Counted from the stretch's first letter, positions 1-11,266 are shown. The stretch: 64,000 nt of DNA from Cristatella mucedo (GCA_009760855.2 WPIO01000045.1:671001-735000); one strand, 5' to 3'. Notes: generated by a model from the letters alone, not told the origin. A program made the numbers and translations.

Positions 1-760
1 ATAAAAGTGATATCGTATTCTACGGGGCTTTATCGCTTTTCCCAGAACTTGAGTATAAATGGAGGACAGCAAGGGACCGAGGACGAACCCTTGAGAGACT
101 CCACAGGTGACCCGTCTCGTGTGTGAGACCTGGCCCCCACACGACACGGATTGAACAAGATCAGACAAATACGATTTAAACCATGCCAGTGCCTCGTCTG
201 CCAGACCGACCGTGGTTCTCAATCGTTCAAGTAGACCATCGTGATCAATGGTGTCAAAGCCAGCTGATAGATCTAGCAAAGTAAGGGGAATGACATTCTC
301 GTTATCGTTTCCCGATAGAATGTCATTGTTAACACGTAAGAGAGCAGTTTCAGTGGAGTGCTGCCGCTTGAACCCTAATTGAAATGTCTCTGGCATTTCA
401 ATCTTTCAATATGTGCAACCAGCTGCTTAGTGAAAACTATTTCAATAATCTTTTTTCAGGAAAGGAAGAAGGAAAACTGGGCGATAGTTTGCAAGGACCT
501 TTTTTTTATCTAATCCAGACTTTTTAAGTATGGGTCTAACGATTGCCGACTTGAAGGACTTTGGTACGACCACTTCTACCAAAAAAGCATTACAAATCTC
601 GGTTATGGTAGGGCTAAGTTGGTCAGCCAGTGAATACCACAGAGATGATGGTATAGGGTCTCCAGGAGACGAGCTCTTTTTACTAGACCTTATTAAGGTA
701 GCCACATCGTATCGCAGATGAGGAAGCCGGCATCCACATTGCTCCAAAAAATTTCGTTAG
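1..760 (-). mobile_element. L2/CR1-group LINE reverse transcriptase fragment, cut by the window start
   Basis: Read on the minus strand, 747 to 442 encodes the N-terminal part of a non-LTR reverse transcriptase (SSPGDPIPSSL, then SFKSAIVRPILKKSGLD and NYRPV). After a frame break near 440 it continues toward position 1 with HSTETALLRVNNDI, LLDLSAGFDTIDHDGLLERL, WFKSYLSD and GVSQGFVLGPLL. That is the order of RT blocks in L2-type LINEs, where cDNA is made by target-primed reverse transcription. Stops and a frameshift near 380-440 show it is dead. The catalytic YADD block would lie beyond position 1. It is more diverged than the LINE A copies elsewhere in the window and may be a separate L2 subfamily. 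Confidence 0.85.
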
Positions 761-1269
761 TATGACATGGGTGATTGGGCTGACCAGTGCGAGTAACTGT
801 TTGCGTTTCTACGGAGCGCTAAAAAAAACGAGTCAAGATGACACGGACGTGGAAGGTTGAAATAGAAAACCTCGATCTCTAATTAATAAGAAATCCAATC
901 CAGGCCGCTCCACGAAGAAGCTAAGCACCTCTCTCAGCAGATCTGCATCAACTTGATATAAAACCCAACTCCAACTCATAGGAAACTCCACAGCAACCAG
1001 CTGGACTACGATGCTCTACTTTTTTAACTGCCGATATTATAGTGCGACTGTCATGATGTTAGCAGAATTTAGGTGTCTCCTTTGATGAAGGAGCTGTGAT
1101 GGCTCCCCATCGATCAACAGGTGCCGAGTAAAGTTGTTTGGCTGACCGACAATCCCCACTATATCTAGACTCATTCGTAAATAGCAGACATTTTTTTCCC
1201 AATTTCAGCCTCATAGTGCCCCTAGCTCCTCCATGGGCGAGAATTGGCTATTCCTGTGCTAGACTTTCA
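761..1269. other. Unassigned sequence
   Basis: I see no coding signal or recognisable repeat here. It lies between two LINE fragments and may be decayed LINE sequence. Confidence 0.4.
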
Positions 1270-1615
1270 GACCGTTGGTGACAAGCTTCCGTTCTGCATG
1301 TCCCAGACTGTGGAACTCGCTTCTACAAGACTTAAGCAATGACATGTACACCACTACTGCTGAGTGTGGCACACCCTTTCTAGTCACCCTAAGATGTTAC
1401 TTCCCAGCTACTTCCTGCTTTACCAGCCCTGCTGCTGACTCAGCTATGGTACTCACTCTCTCTTTGCTGCGTGAGATGAAGTCTTTTGGCTGCCGCATGC
1501 GTACCAAAAGCCACTTTGGCTATAAATTCGCTAAAGAAAAACTTTGCTGTGTAACACCCACTTAGTCTTCGTGGCCTTAAGGCGTTACAGATGGTTATAC
1601 TTTATAATACAATAG
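1270..1615 (+). mobile_element. LINE family B 3' fragment, degraded
   Basis: The stretch from about 1270 aligns by eye with the 3' part of LINE family B at 17635-17985: GGTGACAAGCTT, then CCCAGACTGTGGAACTCGCT, the GCGTGAGATGAAGTCTTTTGG block, the TACCAAAAGCC block, and TGTGTAACACCCAC before the terminal ACAGATGG segment. The coding frame is interrupted and only the 3' end is present, as expected of a 5'-truncated insertion. It is older than the 17 kb and 59 kb copies. Confidence 0.7.
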
Positions 1616-2559
1616 TAGGGCTGTGCTTATGGCCTATGGGCTTTAGTATAGATCCTGTTTTAGAGCAACAATAATAACAACAATACTGAAAGTATTTTCT
1701 TAACAGTCATTGCGCCCTTATTGAAGTATTTTGGCAATCGAGCAAGCCTCCAGCTCTTATGCCCCTAAAGTCTGGGAGTTGTTTCAGCTGATGTCAATAC
1801 CAGCAATGAAAATGCAGCATTTTTAAGCCTCAACCAGACGCATGAACTCAGGTCGGATTTACTTCCCCTCAGGAACCATTTAACCAGCGTACTTTTCCTT
1901 TGTTACTTGCCCGGGAGTCAGTGCATGTTGTAGCGTCCCACTAATGGCTGGCGATAAGTGTTCTCATGCTCGCTTTAGTGAGCTGGCCTAAGCGCGATAG
2001 CGGTGTGATTTTACAAGCGTGATTCCGTGCATGTCAATAATCTCTTATTATTGATTGTCTCAAAGCAAAGAGTGAAGCACTTGGTTTGAAAATAGATCTC
2101 TAGGAGTGCTATAAAAAGACGTATTATAATTACGGTTGCTGGTGCTATAAAAATACCTATTATCATTACCGTCGACATGTTATCGAATATGTGCGAAGCT
2201 TTTCAGACGCCTCCTGTGTAACAGATGAATACGTAACTTTAGTTCAATTATCTTCAAACATTCAAGAGTAAATTCTCATATTATAAGCGACGTCTGGACT
2301 TTGGATGCATTTCGAACATGTATTATCAGCTCTTCTCTCCAGTCTAATACAAGTTCCAAAAACATGTGTTTCATATACTGGTCTAAATTCACCTTCTATT
2401 ACTACTTTACTTGCCGACATTCGATCCTGGATGTCGGAAAACTTCTTGAAACTAAAATGACAATAAAACCGAACCGTCGCTCATAGGACACTCTAAGCAT
2501 GTGGGAGGATGAAAAGGCTTCTAGTATGTGATGCTCTTGTGCGACCAACGCCACGTGCT
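1616..2559. other. Unassigned AT-rich sequence
   Basis: No gene or named repeat is supported. There is a short near-repeat, GGTGCTATAAAAA-like, around 2107-2155. Confidence 0.4.
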
Positions 2560-3400
2560 CAAAATCTAGGTGCAGTTTTTGACAGCTGCCTAAACTTTAA
2601 AGCTTAATTCAAAAGACTGCTTCTACAGCTAGCCATCACGTCCGATCCCTATCTAAGATTACGTGCTTCCTTCCACAGTGGCTTGCATAACCTGTAACTA
2701 GCTCCTTAGTTTGGTCTTGGCTTGATTATTGTAGTTTCCTTTTGGCTGGGCTACCAAAGAAAGTAACTAGGCCACTGCAGCTGGCTATGAATATGGCTGC
2801 AAAGCTAATCTTCAAGTCCCAGAGGTTTGAGCACGTGTTTCCTATGCTACAAGAGCTAGGATGGATACCGGTTGATCAACGGATACAGAGCAAAGTTCTT
2901 ATGCTGACCCTCAAGGCCCACCACGGCTTGGCTCCTTCGTCCCTAGCTAAACTGCTGCACCAGTTTCAGCCTTTTTGCTTTCTCAGGTCCTTTATGGACA
3001 ATAAATTAGCTGTTCCGTTCCTCTGCTTAAAGACCAGCGGCGACAGAAGCTTTAGCTCTGCGGTCCTAGACTGTGGAACTCGCTTCCACAATTCTTACGC
3101 TACGACAACTTCTCTCCTGCTGCCTACTATGGATCATCCTTTTCAGCGGTCCTGAACTGCTACTTCCACGCTAATCAATACCTCAACTGCTCTCCTGACT
3201 CTGCTACGCTTCTCAATTTCTCTTTGTTGCGTGAGACGAAGTCTGTTGGCTACCGAATGCGCACCGAAAGCCGCTTAGACTATGAGTGGGCTACACAAAA
3301 TTCACCTGCGTAACACCCACATTGTTTTTATCGCTTTATGAAGTTATAGACGGAGATACACGACGTTAAATTATATTGCATTACTATTCTCGTGTAGTCG
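2560..3400 (+). mobile_element. LINE family B, 3' half
   Basis: The plus strand encodes the C-terminal region of an L2/CR1-group reverse transcriptase. It begins with a degraded LGAVFDSCLNFKA block near 2570. The best open stretch is 2742-3155: PLQLAMNMAAKLIFKS, LGWIPVDQRIQSKVLMLTLK, HHGLAPSSLAKLL and GDRSFSSA. The downstream 3' UTR matches the copy at 17.7-17.98 kb and decays into a TTAAATTATATTGCATTAC tail near 3370-3385. Stops upstream of 2742 and a frameshift after GDRSFSSA make it non-functional. Confidence 0.85.
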
Positions 3401-3676
3401 TGGCAGTTTTTTGTTACAGTTAAGCCATTTTGTCATACATTCGTCATAATAAAATACTTCCCTTGCGGCAGGGTTGCATTCCCAACGCATTTCAGCTACA
3501 GTTATGAATCTTAGTTTCACAACGATGCAGAAAATGTGGTTTATTCATAATGAATGGTCACTAGGGCTTGAATGATTTACTTTGTTCTTGTGACTGATGG
3601 TTTCCTAGTTCCTACATCATCAAGTGAGCATAATTTATTTATATTCTTAGACAGCTGCTTGACTAGTACGATTCAC
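3401..3676. other. Unassigned sequence
   Basis: Nothing recognisable is visible between the end of LINE B and the dispersed repeat that follows. Confidence 0.4.
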
Positions 3677-4212
3677 CTTTAAAAGCTAATCCTATTCAAG
3701 CTATTTTCTAAGTATGCTCATGTCTTTCTGATCACAAACACTAGCCACCGTAAAGTCTCTTTATGGACGAATCTAAGATCTTAGCTATACTAGGTGTACA
3801 TGCATTTGGGCGAAGTTGCAGCAGCCTGATTTCATTATCGGGCCAGCAGCAAAAACATAAAACGTCGCGGGAGCAGTTCCAGGGCATGTTGGCTATTATA
3901 AAGCACGTACATTATTAAGAATTCAAATTTCTACAATCTTAATCTTTTTAAGTCCTTGTTTTCCCAGATCACACACAATATGCCCGCCCGTCACAACATT
4001 CCTTAATTTATTGATATTCAAAAGAAGTCAAATGCAAAGCGCCTAAGAAGAGATTTTTTGAGTTCTCTGGGACGATTTATCAAAGTTTTATTATTGTTAA
4101 TAAATTTCCACGTATTCATGCTGATACTAACATTTGACGGTTTTCCTTACCATCTTATGTACAGTTTTTTTAATAGAAGCTTAGTTCTCTTTTGATGCCA
4201 CGTCAATAATGA
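3677..4212 (+). repeat. Dispersed repeat C, copy 1 (with LINE A tail insertion)
   Basis: This segment is collinear with 6258-7062. Shared blocks in the same order include AAGATCTTAGCTATA, a TTTCATTATC block, GAGCAGTTCC / GAGTAGTTCC followed by GGGCATGT, the TGTCACAACA / CGTCACAACA block, TTAAAAGAAGC / TCAAAAGAAG, CATGCTGATAC and GTTCTCTT with GATGCCA. At 4032-4100 this copy carries a LINE A-type 3' end (AAGCGCCTAAGAAGAG then TTTATCAAAG and TTATTATTG) that copy 2 lacks. I cannot name the family. No coding capacity is visible. Confidence 0.65.
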
Positions 4213-4477
4213 GTAACCAGACTGCTAGCACTGATATTCGTCAATTTAAAGTCCGGTTCAGGATTATTGGCTAGTTAACGCTTAGGAATGCTAAAGATAG
4301 TACTAGCTCCCTAGTGCTATTTATACTAGACAAGTGTAGTTCGGTATTTTGTGGGCCAATATAAAATCCATTAGGCCTCTATAGTTAGGGTTGAATGTGG
4401 CCACTAGGTTGCATTTTGAATCAAGCAGTTCAGCCATATATTGCAATAAGTAAAAGAGCAGAGACGGATTACAGTTT

Positions 4478-4612
4478 ATAATAATAATAATACACTTGAT
4501 AAAGCGCTCTCAGAGATCTCAATCTCTTTCTAGGCGCTTTACATTTGCTGCAACGCAAACGCGATCGAATGGTGAGGGGTATCGTGCTTAATAAACAACA
4601 TGATTATCAGGA
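4478..4612 (-). mobile_element. LINE family A 3' end
   Basis: On the minus strand this reads as the terminal LINE A consensus: the CATGTTGTTTATTAAGCACG-like block, GCAGCAAATGTAAAGCGCCTAG-like sequence, GAGATCTCTGAGAGCGCTTTATCAAGTG, and a TTATTATTAT tail at 4478-4490. It is a short, strongly 5'-truncated insertion with no coding part. Confidence 0.85.
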
Positions 4613-4639
4613 AATACAGTGAGCCAATCCTCGCTCTGA

Positions 4640-5839
4640 CTCACAAAACCGCACGGATGGCTTTCTATGAAACTAGCTGAAACCCTGAGCTATTATTAGG
4701 GCTAACCGTGCGGGTCCTTCCGATCTGCGTTACAATTCCGGCGTTCTGTTCTTTCCGTTAAGGACCGTTTACTATTGAGGAATTTGCACAACTACTGACG
4801 AGACAGTGGAACTCACTGTCCCTAATATCGTTTTCTGGACCTTCAGCCCCTAATGAATTCGACTTCGCTCGTACCGCTTCCAGCTAGTTACAGTTTACAG
4901 CCTTTCGGCGCCAACTGCTTCCAAGCTTAAGTCTCCACCGATTGCAACCGGCGATTGGTTTCGCGATCCACCGTCTCTTGGCTGCCCGCGCAGTTGGTTT
5001 TGTACGGTATAGGCGCGCTGAAAGCTGCTTGAGCTGTGTGTGCTGTAGAGCACTCTCAGCCTTAGCACCCGCTTTGTCTCTAGCGGTCCTTGGAGATAGC
5101 TTTCGAGATACGTCGGGGGGAGGCGGTCGGAAGTGACGCAAAGACCGCGATAGGAAAGGATGACGATTCAAAGCACGACGAGAGCGAGCATTAGCTTCCA
5201 TTCTTGCAGCAGCGGCTCATTCTCAATCGGCCGGCAATATGCTCTCGATGGCTGAGCAAATATCGCGCTTTATACCTGGTGATAGTGACACGTGTCACTT
5301 CTCAATCTAGAAAAGTGTTGAATCGAGACCGGTTTGCTTGAGCACCGAGGCGAACGCACACTAGCTACAATGAACCTGTCATTCCTTCAACAATCCTAAG
5401 TATCGCCTCGTGCAATTTTATTGACAGCTTTACTGACATGCCAACATTAGAAGACGGACACTTCCAGCTCGGAGTCATCAAAAGCCTGTAGGTGGACATC
5501 GTGGTTCATGCTGCATTAGCTAACGCTGTACCCGCGAGCGCCGGCGGGCGAAGAGAAAAGAACTATCCCGCCATTATCGTACAACGATGCCTGCTTTTGT
5601 CGTTCCCATGCGACCACCGCTAATGTAGACGAAAAGCAGTCGTACGTTTTTGTCCATTGTTGTTTCTAGCCTCGCTGACCATGCTGCCTCTGTGCTTGCT
5701 CTTCTTTCAATGGAATACAAAAAACCTTGACCTGACGCCCTTGCGTGGCAGGTGCTCGCATGCTTGCTGAGTCCAGTGTTTGCATTTGCTGTCTGCCCTG
5801 AGCATGAGCCAAGTACAACAAGCATTTTTAGGCTTCGTT

Positions 5840-5840
<1 letters not shown>
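4640..5840. other. Unassigned, moderately GC-rich sequence
   Basis: Overlapping open frames occur on both strands (for example 4884-5201 minus, rich in Arg and Ala), but none has a recognisable domain. Their composition follows the local GC content. I do not call a gene. Confidence 0.4.
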
Positions 5841-5843
<3 letters not shown>

Positions 5844-5885
<42 letters not shown>

Positions 5886-6232
5886 AAGAGAGGGGAGAGA
5901 GAGGGAGAGAGAGACAGAGAAAGGGAGAGATAGACAGGGAGAAACAGACAGGGAGAGACAGAGAGGCAGAGAGACAGACCAAGACGCAGAGAGAGAGAAA
6001 GACAGAGAGACAGACCAAGACAGAGACAGAGAGATAGGCAGAGAGAGACAGAGACAGAGAGAGACAGAGAGACATGGGGAGACAGAGACAGAGAGAGACA
6101 GAGACAGAGAGACAGAGACAGGGAGACAGAGACAGAGAGAGACAGAGACAGACAGAGGCAGAGACAGACAGAGACAGAGACAGACAGAGACAGACAGAGA
6201 CAGACAGAGACAGACAGAGACAGAGAAAGGGG
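5844..6232. repeat. (AG)n / (GACA)n polypurine microsatellite
   Basis: About 40 bases of pure AG grade into interrupted AGAGAC and then regular GACA units (6150-6225). The plus strand is almost all purine. Long Arg/Glu or Ser/Leu open frames here are artefacts of the repeat. Confidence 0.97.
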
Positions 6233-6494
6233 AGCACGAGCTATAGCAAATATATAGAGTTAAAAGATCATCCCTTGCAAACTCAATTCTAATTATAATT
6301 CTGTCTTCCTCACCCCAAACATTAGTCGCAATGAAATCACTTTATGAAAGAATCAAGATCTTAGCTATATTACTTTTATAGGATTTGGGGAAAATCTGCA
6401 GAAGGCTTGTTTCATTATCACATGAGCTGCAAACAAGTACAGTTGAGGGAGTAGTTCCGGGGCATGTCGGATATTTTGAAACAAAATAATAAAA

Positions 6495-6620
6495 TACTAA
6501 TTTTTATGGCACCCTGTGAGAACTTAATCTCTATTTAGGCGCTTCGCATATGCGTCGGGGCTCGATCCCAGGACCTCGGCTGGACCTTGGTCGGGGCTAG
6601 CAGTACACTCATTTTCATAG
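6495..6620 (-). mobile_element. SINE family 1 copy
   Basis: The reverse complement shows the tRNA-like head with GACCAAGGTCCAGCCGAGGT and a B-box-like GGGATCGAGCCC, then GCGAAGCGCCTAAATAGAGA and TTAAGTTCTCACAGGGTGCC. The 3' tail decays quickly. SINEs of this type carry an internal RNA polymerase III promoter in the head and are mobilised by a LINE with a matching tail. Confidence 0.75.
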
Positions 6621-6779
6621 AATGTCTATTTTTTTAAAGTCTTTAAAGATGGTTGAGGTCTTGTGTTCCTACTTCTCAAAAACCTATACCTGACTGTCAC
6701 AACAAAATTCCCTGCCTTGGTATTTAAAAGAAGCTAAATGTTCACATAGTCCTCTGTGTAGTTGCTCATAAATATAATA

Positions 6780-6935
6780 TAATATAATTCATTAATTTAT
6801 TAATATAATTTATTCGTACAGCGCCCTAGTCTTTATTCAGGCACTTCACACATGCCACAGGGCTTCAGCCTATGACCTCGGTCTGACCTTGGTCGGGGAG
6901 CACGTTAACCACTGTAACAAACCAGCTCGGCAGTC
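6780..6935 (-). mobile_element. SINE family 1 copy
   Basis: On the minus strand the sequence runs CCGAGCTGGTTTGTTACAGT, GTGCTCCCCGACCAAGGTCA, a B-box-like GGTCATAGGCTGAAGCCC, GTGAAGTGCCTGAATAAAGA and GGGCGCTGTACGAATAAATT with an AT-rich tail. It interrupts dispersed repeat C. Confidence 0.82.
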
Positions 6936-7084
6936 CCACGGAAGTGCTCTTTGTGTGCTTTTCATGCTGATACCATACTAAAACTTGCCGTTGTTTCCAG
7001 CATATGCATATGTTTATAGTAGAGGCACAGTTCTCTTACGATGCCATGCCAGGATCTTATTATTGTGGTCACTATTGTTATGAT

Positions 7085-7088
<4 letters not shown>

Positions 7089-7133
<45 letters not shown>

Positions 7134-7156
7134 TATATATGTATATATATATATTA
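7089..7156. repeat. (AT)n microsatellite
   Basis: About 40 bases of pure AT, then an interrupted ATATATGTATATAT segment. Confidence 0.97.
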
Positions 7157-7781
7157 AAATGAAGCCGATGTGCCAACGGATGACAGCGCACATTACACAG
7201 TAACACGTTGTTACTTGAGATTGCTAGGCTTTTGAATTTTGACTATACAAGAGGACTTGTAACTAATCTTAGACGTGTGGCATGGGAAACGACATAATGG
7301 CTTTTTTCGAACAACCAAGTAGCCTAAGGAACCGTTACAAGCTGCTTATGCTCGAGCTTATTTCAGAGCGAAGAACATGTAAGCTAAGCTTCTAGCAGTT
7401 TGTTTATCTATTAGTGTCGGTCAGAAAGGAGATAAACATTATGATTTGATTGGATATATTGCAATTTTTTCACAATGTCAAGGCATTTAGTTTTGGATGA
7501 AAAGTCTGTCTTGACAAAAATATAGGAATATAATCTTGAGGGTGAGCTGCTCCCAGTGAGTTCTCTGCTGATCTAATAATTAATCTGCTCGTAGGTCTGG
7601 GGGATTGAGACCAGGCTGTTGAGGCCGTCAGTTGCTTCGCGATCACAAAGATGGTCATGGCAACAACAGTGATTGAGGTTTTCGCCTTCTCAGGATTGGC
7701 CTTGCTGGCAGTGACATTAAACTGCCACCAATAAAGAGCGATGAGCAGAAGCTGTCCACGCAAAATACGAGGCTGGCTTAC
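7157..7781. other. 3' flank of the TRIM gene
   Basis: This lies just downstream of the TRIM stop codon and probably includes its 3' UTR. A 97-codon minus-strand frame (7470-7763) begins with a hydrophobic stretch but has no recognisable domain. No canonical AATAAA is seen on the minus strand here. Confidence 0.35.
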
Positions 7782-10241
7782 TTAGAGGTCCAGTCTGTCG
7801 GCAGCAGCAGCGTAGATTGTAACTGTCTTGCAGTCGCTACTCAGTATAGCAATCAGAGCTCGCTGCCCTCCACTACCAGAAAGCCGCAATGGCTTCTCAA
7901 GGCCATGAGTGCTGCTGGTCATAACGTTCCCCAAATGACAGCCGTCGTGCGAGCTTATTGCACTCACTGTTCGGTCATCGCACAGTGCCAGGTACAGCAC
8001 CTGACCAGACGGTGCAGGGCAGATATCTCGAACCAGCCTACTCCAATCTTGTCTCCACAATCTATCCCCTTTGTAGCTGTAGCAGTCCATCACGTGGTGC
8101 TTTCCACCGGCGTCTGACTCTATTTTGTCGTAGCTTGCCGTAACAACGGCATATGCCGTAACCGCCATGCTTTCGACGAGATAGTCGAGCTCCTGGCGAA
8201 GCAGCTCATGGCCGCCGGGCAGGCAAACCAGTACCAGCTGACTATTGGCGATCCCTTCGGCTATGGCAAGCACATCTGCATGAACGGCAGTTCGTCGCGG
8301 CGCCGACTGCAGCCTGGCCACCAGCCGGTCTTCGAGCCACGAGTGGCAGGAGGCTGCCGCTCTGGGCAGCAGGGAAGCAGCTCTGCCTCGTCGAAGGAGG
8401 AGCACACAGCGCGATCGGGCTAGGCCGACTGCCACGCGGCCGTCGTGCAAAATGTCCACAGTCCAGACTGATTCGACACGGCCTTTGTGCACTTTTGTCG
8501 TCCAGCCACTTAGCTCCCTGCCATTCACGTCGTATTCCTTCAAACCGTGCACCTTGGTGGCGAGCATCAGATGGCCAGCAGCGGTGACGACCAGGTCGTA
8601 GCACTTGACAGGCAGGTTGAAGCTACTGATGCTGCTGCCGATAACTTTAAGTGTCAGCATACCCGGCTTAACTTCCGGCTGTTGCGGCTGCTGTTGCTGC
8701 TGTAGCTGTTCGTTGTGTCTTGGGCTGCCAGGCTCGACTGAAAAATGACATAGCATACAAGGTTAAGGTCGAGCTGCTTTCCAATGCCAAGGCAGGAGTA
8801 GAGTCACTGGCTGCAGCAGCAATACTGGTGCACAACCTGGTAGTGAATAAAAAAAAAGCCAGAGCACTTGGGCACCGGAGCTTTCTGAAAGAAGAACTTT
8901 AAGCAGGCGCATTACCTTCGTCCGTCCGTTGCGGAGAAGCCTGGCATGCTGAGCACTGACCTCCGTCCGTCGAACAGCCGACCAAGTCTACAAGGTACTA
9001 GCTACTTGAGCACGATCAGCCACGTGTGCCACACTGGCAAAGGACAACACAATTTAGTTACAACTCGAGCAATTGGAGCTGGGACGGTATGTGCCAAGCA
9101 AACCGACATTACCGGAGAGCAGCAGCTTTGGTAATCCGATCCACGACTGGCAGATCTCATCCAAGTTTTCTGGCAGTGAGCCGTCGGCGACGATGCAAGG
9201 GCTCGACTCTCCCGCTGACATTGGCGAGCTCCTGAATTCTTCCACCAGTGCCTGCATACGCGTCAGCAGCTGTTGCTGCTGCTGAAGCAGGCTGACCGTG
9301 TCGCCGCACTCGAGGAGCCATTGGCCATAGGTGACAGCCTGACGTGCCTTGTTATCAAGCTTTGCAGAGGCCGCAGCAGCAGCGCTTGCGTCAGCTGCCA
9401 GCTGGTCGACCATATGCTCGAGGGAATCGGTTGCTACTTTATAGGCTCTCTCTGCAGCAGCAAGAAGAGTTTTCTTGTTGTTGAGCAAGACTGACATGGC
9501 CACTTTCTGAGCTTCCTGCAGGTCTTCGAGCAGTTGTTTACGACCTTCCCCACTGCCACATAAGTTACTCTCAAGGACGCCCAGCCACTGCCGGAGACCT
9601 GTGATGATGCTTTCCAGAAACTCACTTGCTCGCTCGCCTTCTCGATGCTCGATCTCGTGCTTGCTATCCAGGCACGCCTTGATGCAAGTGGAACACATCA
9701 GCGTCTTGCATTGCATGCACAACAGGTTGCAGTTCTCGCTGTGAGCGTCACACCTAAGCTGCTGGGCAGACGACGTAGGCTTACATCCTGCTGCTGCCAC
9801 TGTTACTTTGGCATCTGCATCTTGGGTTGATTCGGTGGCTGCATCGTGACAGCTGTTGGCTTCAGGTGGTGAAACACAGTGATTGCGATCGGACGCGTGT
9901 GCATCACACTTGGTCGTACTGCACTCGCTAGACGTGTGGCTGCCCGATTTTTCTGCATCGTCGTCGTCAATGAGGGCACAGCACATGTCGCGGCTCTCTG
10001 AACCACGAGGTGTCGGGCTCGGAGAGGTGCTGAAGTGGACAGCTGCAACACGATTCAGGCTTCGATCGGCGACTGATGTGATGTCGTGGCACGTAGGGCA
10101 AGTGATGCTGGCTTTTTCAGTGGTGCAGGCAGCGTTGGCAATGCAGCTTTCGCAGCAGTTGTGGAGGCAATCAAGAAGTCGAACAGCTGGTGAGAAGCTA
10201 CTGCACAACGAGCAGCTCAGGGCTTCTCTCGCCTTACTCAT
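7782..10241 (-). CDS. TRIM-type RING/B-box/coiled-coil protein with C-terminal propeller-like region, two exons
   Basis: Predicted exons are 10241-9113 and 8737-7782, joined by a 375-base intron. The donor is GTAATG; the acceptor follows a T-rich run ending in TTTTTCAG; phase 1 is kept across the join. The product is 694 residues. The RING is C3HC4: Cys10, Cys13, Cys25, His27, Cys30, Cys33, Cys48 and Cys51. A Ser/Asp-rich linker is followed by a B-box2 with Cys164, His167, Cys175, Cys178, Cys183, Cys186, His195 and His199. A helical, Ala- and Gln-rich coiled coil spans about 200-350. After a Gln-rich linker, residues 410-690 show repeated beta-type segments like the NHL/WD propellers of TRIM proteins, without a clear repeat signature. 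TRIM proteins of this layout are normally E3 ubiquitin ligases; the substrate cannot be inferred. I start at MSKARE, just before the RING; an in-frame Met 40 codons upstream (10361) is possible. The gene looks intact. Confidence 0.88.
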
Positions 10242-10261
10242 TGCCCTGTGATGTGATAAAA

Positions 10262-11149
10262 GTTGAGGAACAGCAGCTTGAATATTTAGAATACCACCAT
10301 TAGTCTGTGCATTCGTTTCAATGAGAAACTGTGTTTTGTTGCCCCAACTTCGAAGGCCCACCAGGGAACAGTCTTTGGCCTCACTTCCTAGTCAGGTACT
10401 CTGGCTGAAAGTCGATGCTATTCCATTCTGCCAGATGATTCTGAAGATCAGGAAAGCTCACCTAAAAATGCAAGAAGTATTTCCATATTATTGAGATTTG
10501 TACACAGAGAACCCTTTCAAACCCAATTGAAGACCTATCTTATCAAGGACTTACTTCATTGACCAATACCATGCTTTCTTCCCAGCTTGAGCAAAATGCT
10601 CGGAAGAGATTTATCGACATTAGAGCCGATATTACGGTGTTTTATAATTGCCAATATCTTCACAAGGCCTATTGTTGCACTAGGGTGTTTACTATTGCAT
10701 TCGCTAAGAAAACAGTTTTCAATGCTCAATCCATAGTGGGCATTATTTATTCAAGTAATAATTGTAAATATAAGATTTTTAGTTGTGCTCAGTGAGCATT
10801 CACTTAGGTAAAATGTTGCTCCCAGGAAAGCTGCAACACTGCAAGCTATGGGCCAAAAGCTACGTCGAGCCATATTTGTGGAATTAGTTTAACTGCCTAG
10901 GATTTTCAGAGCAGGAAGTATTGTTCTCAATAGTTTTCGATTGAAAGGAAGCATATGATGTAGGACATTATCTCAGGCAGGTTGAACTAAGTAAAGGCTA
11001 ACTCTGATTTAATGCTGAGCTGTTAATGATAATTGAAAAAAAAAGATACAAGCTTACCGAGCTGCCAGAAAAGCACTTATTAGCAAATTGGAATGAGTAA
11101 GAGTACTAACGTAAGAGTAATATATGGTATGAAAATAGTAATAGTATAA
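10262..11149. other. 5' flank of the TRIM gene, unassigned
   Basis: It probably contains the TRIM promoter and 5' UTR, but no element can be pinned down. No other gene or repeat is recognised. Confidence 0.35.
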
Positions 11150-11266
11150 GGCAGCACGTGTATTCAACCTTTGAATACACGTCCTATCTATTAATACAAG
11201 GCAGCACGTGTATTCAACCTTTGAATACGCGTCGCAGCACGTGTATTTAACCTTTGAATATACGTC
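11150..11266. repeat. Three copies of an imperfect palindrome with CACGTG core
   Basis: Near-identical units occur at about 11151-11182, 11201-11232 and 11235-11265. Each reads GCAGCACGTGTATTCAACC followed by TTTGAATACACGT. The two arms (ACGTGTATTCAA and TTGAATACACGT) are reverse complements, and each unit starts with the E-box hexamer CACGTG. Copies 1 and 2 are separated by a CCTATCTATTAATACAAG linker. Confidence 0.85.

Larger units (their letters stand above)
6258..7062 (+). repeat. Dispersed repeat C, copy 2 (with two SINE insertions)
   Basis: Collinear with 3677-4212 over its whole length, but interrupted by two minus-strand SINE family 1 copies (about 6495-6620 and 6780-6935) that copy 1 lacks. 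After the second SINE the match resumes at CATGCTGATACC and continues to GTTCTCTTACGATGCCATGC near 7050. Confidence 0.65.

Noticed and set aside
5707-6246. Long Arg/Glu- and Ser/Leu-rich open frames over the AG and TG tracts (also at 14.6-16.7, 23.6-24, 27.4-28.1, 38.4-38.9 and 59.2-60 kb)
   Set aside because: Dinucleotide repeats lack stops in most frames; all translations are pure repeat products without flanking coding signal.
7470-7763. Third TRIM exon or separate small gene
   Set aside because: TRIM already ends with a stop at 7782; the frame has no domain and no acceptor that would join in phase.
8242-8604. 120-codon frame inside TRIM exon 2
   Set aside because: Shadow of the real reading frame; Arg/Ser/Pro-rich and without a domain.
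11150-11266. CRISPR-like array
   Set aside because: Only three units with unequal spacing, in animal DNA; they are palindromic repeats.
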